Source: TC-15 sp034437275
GTDB lineage: Bacteria > Chloroflexota > Anaerolineae > Aggregatilineales > Aggregatilineaceae
Direction: 5' to 3'
DNA: 23,198 nucleotides
Assembly: GCA_034437275.1 (NCBI GenBank)
Contig: DAOTUD010000080.1
Location: 1-23,198, forward strand
The notes beneath the pieces are model-generated. The model was given only the letters and a program-made list of their open reading frames with translations. It searched no databases and was not told where the DNA came from. Position numbers and translations under genes: made by a program. Of the stretch, positions 6,599-14,081 are shown piece by piece (within the stretch, counting starts at the first letter, position 1; each line of letters opens with the position of its first letter).

Positions 6599-8272
6599 AT
6601 GACCCAGATCACCATCCTGTATACGGGCGACATTCACGCCCATGTCGACCACCTGCTGCGCGCCGCTTACCTGGCCGAAGTGCAGCGCTACGAACTCAGC
6701 GCGGTGGGACGACATTCGATCCTGCTGGATGCGGGGGACATCGAAGATCGCGCCCTGATCGAGAGCGATCTGAGCAAGGGCGCGGCCATGTTCCGGCTGC
6801 TGCGGGCGGCAGGCTACGACGCCAGCGCCATCGGCAACGGGGCGGCGCTTTCCTACGGCCCGCAAGTCCTGGAGCGCATCGCCCGCGAGAGCCAGCTGCC
6901 GCTGGTGTGTGCCAACATGCAGTCGCGTGGCTCCCAACCGCGCCCCCTGCCCGGCCTGACGCCGACGCTGGTGCTGGCGTGTGGTCCGGTGCGCGTCGGC
7001 CTGATCGGGCTGACCTCGGAGATGGACGGCGTGTACAGCCAGTTCTACCCGGTCACCATGCCGGACGCCCGCACGATCACCCGGCAGCGCCTGCACACGC
7101 TGCGCCAGGGCGGCTGCCAGGTGGTGGGCGTACTCTCGCACCTGGGTTACGAGCACGATATCGAACTGGCACGGCATATCCCCGGCCTGGACTTCATCAT
7201 CGGCGGGCATTCGCACACCATGCTGAAAAATCCGACCGATGTCGACGGGGTGCCGGTCTGCCATACGGGCGACTACGGGCAGCACCTGGGCCGGCTCGAC
7301 CTGTCGCTGGATGAGCAGGGGCACATTACACGCTGGCACGGGCAGGTGTTTCGTGTGCCGCCCGAAATGCCCAAACACACCACCGCCGCCAACGAATGGC
7401 AGGCAATTCAGGACGAAATCCAGCACATGCTGCGCGAACCGGTCGGCCACATCAGCGATCCGCTGGACATCGCCAGCGACCGCGCGTGCGGCATAGGGCA
7501 GCTCCTGGCCGATGCGCTGCGCGCGCGGCTGCGCGCCAATGCTGCGCTGTGCATGACCGGGCACATCCAGACCGGGCTGTCTGCCGGAACAGTCACGCTC
7601 GGCGACCTGGTGCGCGCGTGCCGATCCCCGGCCAATGCCGGGCTGGCCCAGGTCACCGGCGCACAGATTGTGGAGGCGCTCGAACACGGCGCAGACCCGA
7701 CCGTATGGCAGCAAAAGCCGCACATGACACGCGGCACGATGATCGGCATCTTGCAGGTATCCGGCCTGCGCTACCGGCTGACGCCCACCGCCCCACCCGG
7801 CGAGCGCGTATCCGATGTACACATCATCGGCAAGCCCATCGACCCCGACGCCACGTACCGCATCGCGGCGACCGACTACGAACTGATCCCCCAGCGCGGC
7901 TATTTCCCCAACCTCGCGCCAGAGCAGATCACGTTCGACATGCCCTGGGTGGTGCGCGAGGTGCTCCAGCAGCACCTGGAACGCTTCACCCCCCTGACGC
8001 CGGGCACCCGTCCGCGCATCGAAACGCCGGGGATCGGCAGCAGCGTGTATATCGGCCCGGCGGCCAAAATTCCCGCCGACAGACTACCCGGCACCCGCCC
8101 GCTGGAAGAAGACCAGGTCTATATCGGCCCGGCGGCGCGCGGTTCGCTGCCCGCCACCGCGCCCGACGCGGACCACGACACCGCGAACTACATCGGCCCG
8201 GTGGTCCGCCCGTCCATCCGGCCCGAGGAGCACGCAAACGACGCGGCATCCCCTGACGAGTCCCCGGAGTAG
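6599..8272 (+). CDS. 5'-nucleotidase/UshA-like metallophosphoesterase with altered active site and repeat tail
   Basis: The product has 557 residues from ATG 6599; GTG 6593 in the same frame is possible, and neither has a strong ribosome binding site. The N-terminal calcineurin-like domain shows YTGDIHAH (D11, H13), LLDAGD (D47), VLSHLG (H181) and GGHSHTM (H204, H206). The usual GNHEFDYGP motif reads GNGAALSYGP: Asn80 stays but the catalytic His is Gly81. Residues about 285-455 match the 5'-nucleotidase C-terminal substrate-binding domain (GTVTLGDL, VTGAQIVEALEHG). A Pro-rich tail carries YIGP at residues 484, 508 and 531. There is no signal peptide, although this family is usually exported. 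The substrate is unknown; loss of the His may change or lower activity. Confidence 0.85.
   Translation: MTQITILYTGDIHAHVDHLLRAAYLAEVQRYELSAVGRHSILLDAGDIEDRALIESDLSKGAAMFRLLRAAGYDASAIGNGAALSYGPQVLERIARESQLPLVCANMQSRGSQPRPLPGLTPTLVLACGPVRVGLIGLTSEMDGVYSQFYPVTMPDARTITRQRLHTLRQGGCQVVGVLSHLGYEHDIELARHIPGLDFIIGGHSHTMLKNPTDVDGVPVCHTGDYGQHLGRLDLSLDEQGHITRWHGQVFRVPPEMPKHTTAANEWQAIQDEIQHMLREPVGHISDPLDIASDRACGIGQLLADALRARLRANAALCMTGHIQTGLSAGTVTLGDLVRACRSPANAGLAQVTGAQIVEALEHGADPTVWQQKPHMTRGTMIGILQVSGLRYRLTPTAPPGERVSDVHIIGKPIDPDATYRIAATDYELIPQRGYFPNLAPEQITFDMPWVVREVLQQHLERFTPLTPGTRPRIETPGIGSSVYIGPAAKIPADRLPGTRPLEEDQVYIGPAARGSLPATAPDADHDTANYIGPVVRPSIRPEEHANDAASPDESPE
8045..8200 (+). repeat. Three short coding repeats specifying YIGP[AV][AV]
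   Basis: Near-identical units start at 8048, 8120 and 8189. The first two share TATATCGGCCCGGCGGC and the third is TACATCGGCCCGGTGGT. Spacing is 72 and 69 bp, in frame, inside the Pro-rich tail of the metallophosphoesterase. The conserved peptide against a diverged linker suggests selected short linear motifs. Confidence 0.7.
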
Positions 8273-8299
8273 AACCCGCGTGGTTGAGGGTATCCACAA

Positions 8300-8333
8300 A
8301 AAAGCGCGCCCTATGTCAGGACGCGCCGCTTTT
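8300..8333. terminator. Bidirectional terminator between the metallophosphoesterase gene and mreB
   Basis: AAAAGCG (8300-8306) pairs with CGCTTTT (8327-8333), extended by an inner CGC pairing with a bulge. A and T runs flank the stem on both sides. It lies between convergent stops at 8272 and 8357, so it can serve both strands. Confidence 0.7.
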
Positions 8334-8356
8334 CGTCGCGCGCAGGGCTGGCCGCG

Positions 8357-9364
8357 TTAGAGTCCGGCCATGGTGCGCCGCAAGAACGCCAGATTTTCCA
8401 GCGCCCGCCCCGCCCCGACCGCCGTCGCTACCATCGGATCTTCGCTGCGATAGGCCGGGACGCCGACCTCTTTGGTGATATACTCGTCGATGCCGCGCAG
8501 CAGCGCCCCGCCCCCGGTCAGCACGACGCCCCGGTCGATGATGTCCGACGCCAGTTCGGGCGGCGTCTTCTCCAGCACGGACTTGGCCGCGCCGACAATC
8601 GTCGCCAGGGGTTCCTCGATGGCTTCGACGACCTCGCTGGTGGTGATCGTGATCGTGCGCGGCAACCCGCCCACCTGGTCACGCCCCTGGATTTCCATGC
8701 TCAACTCTTCGTCAAGCTCGACCGCAGCGCCGATCTGAATTTTGATCGACTCGGCGGTCGGCTCGCCCACCACCAGGCTGTATTTGCGGCGAATGTAGTT
8801 GATGATCGCATCGTCCAGCCGCACACCGCCCATCCGCACGCTGTCGGCCACGACGATACCGTTCATGGCCAGCACCGCCGCTTCGCTGGCCCCGCCGCCC
8901 AGGTTGAAGATCATATTGCCGGCGGGCGTGCTGATCGGCAGCCCCGCGCCCAACGCCGCCAACAGCGGCTCCGGCAGCAGGTACGCCTCGCGCGCCCCGG
9001 CCCGGACCGCGGCCTCGTGCACGGCACGCTTCTCGACGCTGGTCACGCCATACGGCACGCTGAGCATCACCTCCGGCCCGCGGAAGCGCATCCGCCCGCT
9101 GATCTTGCGGAAGAAATAGCGCAGCATGGCCTCAGTCACTTCGTAGTCGGCGATCACCCCGTCGCGCAGTGGGCGCAGCACCTCGATATGCTCCGGGTGC
9201 CGCCCATACATATCGCGCGCTTCCTGGCCGACCGCCACCACGCGCTCCTCCTCGATGGTCAGCGCGACCATCGACGGCTCCTGGAGCATGATCTGCCCGC
9301 CCGCATAAATCATCACGTTGATCGTACCCAGATCAACGCCTAGTTTTCTGGATAATATGCCCAT
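8357..9364 (-). CDS. mreB: MreB/Mbl-family actin-like cytoskeletal protein
   Basis: The product has 335 residues, normal for MreB. ATG 9364 gives the expected N terminus MGILSRKLGVDLGTINVMIY. Actin-fold motifs are phosphate-1 DLGTIN (11-16), E132 in PEPLLAALGAG at the usual catalytic glutamate position, phosphate-2 NLGGGASEAAV (154-164), and adenosine motif VLTGGGALLRGID (281-293). Phosphate-2 normally begins with Asp (DIGGGTTE); here it is Asn154. MreB filaments lie on the inner membrane and guide cell-wall synthesis. No mreC or mreD follows, and the next gene is convergent, so this is a stand-alone copy downstream of the atp cluster but past that cluster's terminator. A second MreB paralogue elsewhere is likely. 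The altered residue may slow ATP hydrolysis. Confidence 0.92.
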   Translation of the reverse strand: MGILSRKLGVDLGTINVMIYAGGQIMLQEPSMVALTIEEERVVAVGQEARDMYGRHPEHIEVLRPLRDGVIADYEVTEAMLRYFFRKISGRMRFRGPEVMLSVPYGVTSVEKRAVHEAAVRAGAREAYLLPEPLLAALGAGLPISTPAGNMIFNLGGGASEAAVLAMNGIVVADSVRMGGVRLDDAIINYIRRKYSLVVGEPTAESIKIQIGAAVELDEELSMEIQGRDQVGGLPRTITITTSEVVEAIEEPLATIVGAAKSVLEKTPPELASDIIDRGVVLTGGGALLRGIDEYITKEVGVPAYRSEDPMVATAVGAGRALENLAFLRRTMAGL

Positions 9365-9437
9365 ACCACCACAGCCTTCTAACCGTCGATAAAACCGATT
9401 GCTGCCTTTACCATACCGCAAGCAGCAGCGCCCGGCG

Positions 9438-9482
9438 AAAAAACGTACAGCGCGCCAGGCGACTCATCCCCCGCGCGCTGTA
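9438..9482 (-). terminator. Intrinsic terminator of the atpAGDC cluster
   Basis: Arms TACAGCGCG (9446-9454) and CGCGCTGTA (9474-9482) form a perfect 9-bp stem with a 19-base loop that can pair further. Six T residues follow on the minus strand (9443-9438). The hairpin lies 28 bp past the atpC stop. Confidence 0.8.
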
Positions 9483-9509
9483 TTTATAATCGAGAAGTTA
9501 AGCCGGTGT

Positions 9510-9962
9510 CTAGTACTCGTCTTCTTCCTCTTCGATGCTGCGAATACGCTGCCCGGACTGCGTCGCGCGGTGATGCACACGCACCGCGATCTCGGCCCGG
9601 CGCAGTTCTTGCGCGATCTGCGCGCGTTGTCCGGTAGAGGGACCTTCCTCCATCAATGCCCGCGCCCGATCTCGGGCGGCACGTACTTCGTCCAGGTCGA
9701 TCTCCGACACCGACTCGGCATCATCGGCCAACACGATCACTTTGTCCGGGCGGACCTCGACCACGCCGCCGTACACCACGAAGCTCGTAACGTCGTCGCC
9801 TTCGATGATGCGCAGTTCGCCAAACGCCATCGTGGTCAGCAGCGGCGTATGGCGGGGCAGTACGCCCAGCTCGCCCTCGCTGCCCGGCACGATCACCATG
9901 TCGGCCTCTTCGGTGCGGTAAAGCTGCCGCACTCGTGACACAACTTCGACCGTTAAGGTCAT
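9510..9962 (-). CDS. atpC: F1 ATP synthase epsilon subunit
   Basis: The product has 150 residues, slightly longer than the usual 130-140. ATG 9962 is preceded by a GGGGAGGACAGG ribosome binding region. The N-terminal beta-sandwich is recognisable (LTVEVVSRVRQLYRTEEADM, then GSEGELGVLPRHTPLLTTM). A helical C-terminal part (DLDEVRAARDRARALMEEG, then ELRRAEIAVRVHHR) matches the inhibitory epsilon hairpin, and an acidic tail EEEEDEY adds the extra length. Epsilon joins the central stalk to the c-ring and can block ATP hydrolysis. It is the last gene of the cluster, 14 bp after atpD. Confidence 0.95.
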   Translation of the reverse strand: MTLTVEVVSRVRQLYRTEEADMVIVPGSEGELGVLPRHTPLLTTMAFGELRIIEGDDVTSFVVYGGVVEVRPDKVIVLADDAESVSEIDLDEVRAARDRARALMEEGPSTGQRAQIAQELRRAEIAVRVHHRATQSGQRIRSIEEEEDEY

Positions 9963-9976
9963 CCTGTCCTCCCCGG

Positions 9977-11401
9977 TTAGTCCTCGTCTCGTTCGGACTC
10001 TTCGTGCCGCTGGAGCACGTCTTCAATCGGCCCGGCCATGTAGAACATCTGCTCCGGGATGTGGTCCAGTTCGCCATCCAGGATCATGCGGAAGCCGCGC
10101 ACCGTGTCGCTGATCGGCACATAGCGCCCTTCGCGCCCGGTGAACTGCTCCGCGACAAACATTGGCTGGCTGAGGAAGAACTGCACGCGCCGCGCCCGCG
10201 CCACGATCTGCTTGTCCTCTTCGGACAGTTCGTCGATGCCCAAGATAGCAATGATGTCCTGCAAATCCTTATAGCGCTGCAACACCTGCTGCACCTCGCG
10301 GGCAGTGTCGTAGTGCTCGTCGCCCACCACCATCGGCTCCAGCACGCGGCTGGTGCTCGACAGCGGGTCCACCGCCGGGTAAATCCCCTGCTCCGCGATG
10401 GAGCGTTCCAGCGCCAGCGTCCCGTCCAGGTGCGCAAACACCGCGACCGGGGCCGGGTCGGAGTAGTCATCCGCCGGGACGTACACCGCCTGCAGCGACG
10501 TAATCGAGCCGATCCGGGTACTGGTGATGCGCTCCTGCAAATCGCCCATCTCCTGGGCCAGCGTCGGCTGGTACCCCACCGCCGAAGGCATCCGCCCCAG
10601 CAGTGCCGATACCTCGGACCCGGCCAGCGAGAAGCGGAAGATGTTGTCGATGAACAGCAGCACGTCGCGCCCTTCATCACGGAAGTATTCCGCCATCGCC
10701 AGCCCGCTCAACGCGACCCGCAGCCGGACGCCCGGCGGCTCGTTCATCTGGCCGAACACCATCGCCGTCTGGGGCAGCACGCCGCTTTCTTCCATCTCTT
10801 CGTAAAGCTGCGTGCCTTCGCGCGTGCGCTCGCCGACGCCGGCAAACACCGAGAAGCCCTCGTGCTCTTTCGCAATCGAGCGAATCAGCTCCATGATGAT
10901 TACGGTCTTGCCGACCCCAGCCCCGCCGAAGATGCCCAACTTGCCGCCGCGCCGGAACGGCGCGATCAGGTCGATCACCTTGACGCCGGTCTCGAACATC
11001 TCGACCCCGGTCGACTGTTCCTCGAACGGGGGGGCCGGGCGGTGGATCGGGTAGTAAGTTTCTGCATCGACCGCGCCCTGCTCATCAATCGGCTCGCCCA
11101 ACACGTTGAAGATACGGCCCAGCGCCGGCTCGCCGACCGGGACCATGATCGGCCCGCCGGTGGCATAGGCCGGAATCCCGCGCTGCAAACCATCGGTGGT
11201 TTCCATCGCCACACAGCGCACCTGGTTCGCGCCCAGGTGCTGCTGGACTTCCAGAATCAGATCGTCGGAACCCTCGCGTGGCACCCGGATTGCGTCGTAA
11301 ATCTCCGGCAGGCCAACCTCGCGGGGGAACTCGATATCGACCACCCCACCGAGAATCTGCGCGACTGTGCCTTCTATTTCTTGCTTAACATTAACTGCCA
11401 T
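9977..11401 (-). CDS. atpD: F1 ATP synthase beta subunit
   Basis: The product has 474 residues, full length for beta. The catalytic nucleotide site is intact: Walker A GGAGVGKT (159-166), the general base Glu in GERTREG (E191), and the Walker B region DVLLFIDNIFRF (246-257). The sequence GSEVSALLGRMPSAVGYQPT (261-280) is typical. The DELSEED lever that pushes the gamma shaft is exact at 390-396. Start ATG 11401 gives MAVNVKQEIEGTVAQILGGV; an AGGAG lies about 13 bases upstream, which is rather far. The order alpha-gamma-beta-epsilon is the standard one. Confidence 0.98.
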   Translation of the reverse strand: MAVNVKQEIEGTVAQILGGVVDIEFPREVGLPEIYDAIRVPREGSDDLILEVQQHLGANQVRCVAMETTDGLQRGIPAYATGGPIMVPVGEPALGRIFNVLGEPIDEQGAVDAETYYPIHRPAPPFEEQSTGVEMFETGVKVIDLIAPFRRGGKLGIFGGAGVGKTVIIMELIRSIAKEHEGFSVFAGVGERTREGTQLYEEMEESGVLPQTAMVFGQMNEPPGVRLRVALSGLAMAEYFRDEGRDVLLFIDNIFRFSLAGSEVSALLGRMPSAVGYQPTLAQEMGDLQERITSTRIGSITSLQAVYVPADDYSDPAPVAVFAHLDGTLALERSIAEQGIYPAVDPLSSTSRVLEPMVVGDEHYDTAREVQQVLQRYKDLQDIIAILGIDELSEEDKQIVARARRVQFFLSQPMFVAEQFTGREGRYVPISDTVRGFRMILDGELDHIPEQMFYMAGPIEDVLQRHEESERDED

Positions 11402-11444
11402 AATGTCGTGTCATCTCCTGACTATCGGTTAGTCAACCCGGTAA

Positions 11445-12395
11445 TCAACTCTGTTTGAGCGCCTCGACGCCGCCGATGATATCCAAAATTTCGCTGGTGA
11501 TCGCCAACTGGCGCGCCTTGTTGTATTCCAACTGCAATTCGTCCCCAAGCGTCTCCGCGCTCTCCGACGCATTCCGCATCGCCACCATGCGCGCGCTGTG
11601 CTCGCTGGACAGGCTCTCGCGGATGGCTTGCAAAATCTGCAACTCGGTAAAACGCGGGATCACCTCGTCGAGGATGGCGGTCGCCGTCGGCTCGTAGAGG
11701 TAATCGCGCCCGGCATGGCGCACTTCCGGCTCCTCCTCGACCAGGTCGGAGAGGGTACGGCTTTTCGGCTCGAAGGGGCGCAGCGGCAGCAGCGGCAGCA
11801 CGCGCGGCTGCTGCGTCATAGTGTTGATGAAGTGCGTATAGGCGATGAAAAACTCACCCACCGGACCGTTTAAGAACTCGTCGAACAAAATCTGCACGAT
11901 CCCCGCCACATCGCCGAGGTCAGGATCGGCAGGCAGGTAGGAGTACTCGGCGATGATCGACTGCTCCTTGAGGAAATCCGGGGCGGCATCATCGTCTTTC
12001 TTGAGCGCGATCCAGCGCCGGACCAGATCGCGGCCCTTGCGCCCGACTGTCACCCAGCGGACCGGCTTGCCATACTGTTCGGCAAAGCGGGTCGCCCGGC
12101 GGACGATGTTGGCGTTATACGCGCCCGCCAACCCCCGATCCCCGGCGATCAGCAGCAGCCCGATGGTATCCACCTGCTCGCGCACCTCCAGCAGCGGGTG
12201 GAGCGCCACGCCGGTGCTTTGCGCCGCGACATTGACCAGCACATCGTAGGCGTGCTGGGCATAGTGACGGCTGGCGAGCACCGCGTTCTGGGCCTTGCGC
12301 ACGTTGGACGCAGACACCGCTTCCAGCGCGCGCGTCACCTGGTGAATGTTGTTAACCGAGTTGATGCGCCGCTTGATCTCTCGTGTTGTCGGCAT
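11445..12395 (-). CDS. atpG: F1 ATP synthase gamma subunit
   Basis: The product has 316 residues. The N-terminal helix MPTTREIKRRINSVNNIHQV and the C-terminal helix (AMRNASESAETLGDELQLEY, then NKARQLAITSEILDIIGG) are the two halves of the rotating coiled-coil shaft and fit the family signature. The middle Rossmann-like domain contains LLLIAGDRGLAGAYNANIVR. A charged stretch near residues 130-145 (ALKKDDDAAPDFLKEQS) looks like a small lineage-specific insertion. The start lies 3 bp after the atpA stop with a GGAG-containing site inside the atpA end, so translation is probably coupled. Confidence 0.96.
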   Translation of the reverse strand: MPTTREIKRRINSVNNIHQVTRALEAVSASNVRKAQNAVLASRHYAQHAYDVLVNVAAQSTGVALHPLLEVREQVDTIGLLLIAGDRGLAGAYNANIVRRATRFAEQYGKPVRWVTVGRKGRDLVRRWIALKKDDDAAPDFLKEQSIIAEYSYLPADPDLGDVAGIVQILFDEFLNGPVGEFFIAYTHFINTMTQQPRVLPLLPLRPFEPKSRTLSDLVEEEPEVRHAGRDYLYEPTATAILDEVIPRFTELQILQAIRESLSSEHSARMVAMRNASESAETLGDELQLEYNKARQLAITSEILDIIGGVEALKQS

Positions 12396-12398
12396 ACC

Positions 12399-13919
12399 CT
12401 ACTCCGCCATTTCTTCCCAGGTTTTGTTGAATTCGTCAATCGCCTCGACCAGCGCGGCTTCGATCTCGTCCGTCAGTTGATAGTCGGCTTCCTGGAGCTG
12501 CTGCTCGAAGTTCGGGTAATTGCTGTGGAAGTACGTCAGGAACGCGCCTTCCCACTCCTTGACCTGCGGCACCGGGACATGGTCGAGCTTGCCGCGCGTC
12601 CCGGCCAGGATCAACGCGACCTGGTCGGCCAGGGGCGTCGGCTGGTACTGCGGCTGCTTGAGGATTTCCTGCAGGCGCATCCCGCGATCAAGCTGCTGCT
12701 GCGTCGCGCGGTCCAGGTCGGACCCAAACTGCGCGAACGCCGACAGGCTGCGGAACTGGGCCATGTCCAGGCGCAGCTGGCCGGACACCTTGCGCAAGAT
12801 CGGACGCTGCGCGCTGCCGCCCACGCGGCTCACGCTCAGGCCGGTGTTCACCGCCGGACGCACGCCAGAGTAGAACAGGTCGCTTTCCAGGTAAATCTGC
12901 CCGTCGGTGATGGAGATCACGTTGGTGGGGATGTACGCCGAGAGGTCGCCCAGCAGCGTCTCGATGATCGGCAGCGCGGTCAGGCTGCCACCGCCTTCCT
13001 CGTCGGACATCTGCGCGGCGCGCTCCAGCAGGCGGCTGTGCAGGTAGAACACGTCGCCGGGATACGCCTCACGCCCCGGCGGACGGCGCAGCAGCAGCGA
13101 CACCTGGCGATAGGCCCAGGCGTGCTTGGACAGGTCGTCGTACACCACCAGCGCATCGCGCCCAGCTTCCATGAAATACTCGCCGATGGCGCAGCCCGCA
13201 TACGGGGCGATGTATTGCAGCGCCGCCGGGTCGGACGCCGACGCCACCACCACGATCGTGTGGTCCATCGCGCCGTACTCTTCCAGCGTGGCCACCACGC
13301 CCGCCACCTGGGCGCGCTTCTGCCCGATGGCGACATAGATACAAATCAGGTCTTTTCCGACCTGATTAATGATCGTATCGAGGGCGATAGCGGTCTTGCC
13401 CGTTTGCCGGTCGCCGATGATCAACTCGCGCTGGCCGCGCCCGATCGGGATCATGGCGTCGATGGCGCGGATGCCAGACTGCACCGGTCGTCCCACGTTT
13501 TTACGCGCCATCACGCCCGGCGCGATGCGCTCGACGGCGAGCCGCTGCTGGGCGCTGATCGGCCCTTTGCCATCCACCGGACGTCCCAACGCATCCACTA
13601 CGCGCCCGATCAGCGCGTCGCCAACCGGCACCGAGACAATGCGCCCGGTCCCGCGGACCTCGTCGCCCTCCTTGATGTCGGTGTAATCGCCCATGATGAT
13701 CACGCCGACATTGTCCTTCTCGAGATTGAACGCGATGCCCATCACGCCGTTCTCAAACTGGACCATCTCCTGAGAACGGACCTTGTCCAACCCCTCGACA
13801 CGGGCGATCCCGTCGCCGATCTCGTCCACAAATCCAACATCAACAGCCTTCAGATCGCGCTCAAAGCCTTTGATCTGGTCAAGCAGACCCCTGGTAACAT
13901 CACTTGTCATTTCCGCCAT
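12399..13919 (-). CDS. atpA: F1 ATP synthase alpha subunit
   Basis: The product has 506 residues, full length. ATG 13919 is preceded by GGAGGAGAGG at 8 bases. The non-catalytic nucleotide site GDRQTGKT is at 169-176. GSLTALPIIET, AYIPTNVISITDGQI and the arginine-finger motif SVSRVGG (R365) are all present. It is the first gene of the cluster. A sigma-70 type promoter lies about 110 bp upstream, and the genes beyond it are unrelated membrane proteins. AtpH (delta) and the F0 genes a, c and b that usually precede atpA are therefore not here and must be encoded elsewhere if the enzyme is complete. Confidence 0.98.
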   Translation of the reverse strand: MAEMTSDVTRGLLDQIKGFERDLKAVDVGFVDEIGDGIARVEGLDKVRSQEMVQFENGVMGIAFNLEKDNVGVIIMGDYTDIKEGDEVRGTGRIVSVPVGDALIGRVVDALGRPVDGKGPISAQQRLAVERIAPGVMARKNVGRPVQSGIRAIDAMIPIGRGQRELIIGDRQTGKTAIALDTIINQVGKDLICIYVAIGQKRAQVAGVVATLEEYGAMDHTIVVVASASDPAALQYIAPYAGCAIGEYFMEAGRDALVVYDDLSKHAWAYRQVSLLLRRPPGREAYPGDVFYLHSRLLERAAQMSDEEGGGSLTALPIIETLLGDLSAYIPTNVISITDGQIYLESDLFYSGVRPAVNTGLSVSRVGGSAQRPILRKVSGQLRLDMAQFRSLSAFAQFGSDLDRATQQQLDRGMRLQEILKQPQYQPTPLADQVALILAGTRGKLDHVPVPQVKEWEGAFLTYFHSNYPNFEQQLQEADYQLTDEIEAALVEAIDEFNKTWEEMAE

Positions 13920-13985
13920 AAAAAATACCTCTCCTCCAGCCTGGGAAGGTCTTGTGCAGATAATTACCTCACGCTATATGGTATC

Positions 13986-13997
13986 GGGTATATACCC
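13986..13997. promoter_or_regulatory. 12-bp perfect palindrome in the atpA leader
   Basis: GGGTATATACCC is a perfect palindrome between the predicted atp transcript start (about 14024) and the atpA ribosome binding site. It could be an operator or a small leader hairpin. No regulator is known for this exact site. Confidence 0.4.
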
Positions 13998-14030
13998 ACA
14001 CTTTTTCGCTCACTATGCGATGCCCTGTAA

Positions 14031-14059
14031 AATATAGAGCAATTAATGGAAATTTTCAA
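14031..14059 (-). promoter_or_regulatory. Promoter of the atpAGDC cluster
   Basis: On the minus strand TTGAAA (complement of 14054-14059), a 17-bp spacer and TATATT (complement of 14031-14036) each match five of six consensus bases. The predicted start near 14024 gives a leader of about 105 nt. This is the best promoter in the window on sequence alone. Confidence 0.7.
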
Positions 14060-14081
14060 AATCTTATGACATTTTTCTCCC

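Noticed and set aside
6560..7975. A 471-codon minus-strand frame opposite the metallophosphoesterase gene
   Set aside because: It is a shadow frame; it would also cover the divergent promoter region and has no recognisable domain.
9935..11458. A 507-codon open frame on the plus strand opposite atpD
   Set aside because: It is a shadow of atpD with low-complexity His/Arg composition and no ribosome binding site.
12198..14030. A 610-codon open frame on the plus strand opposite atpA
   Set aside because: It is antisense to an unmistakable atpA gene, is rich in His/Arg/Gln as expected of shadow frames in high-GC DNA, and has no family motif.
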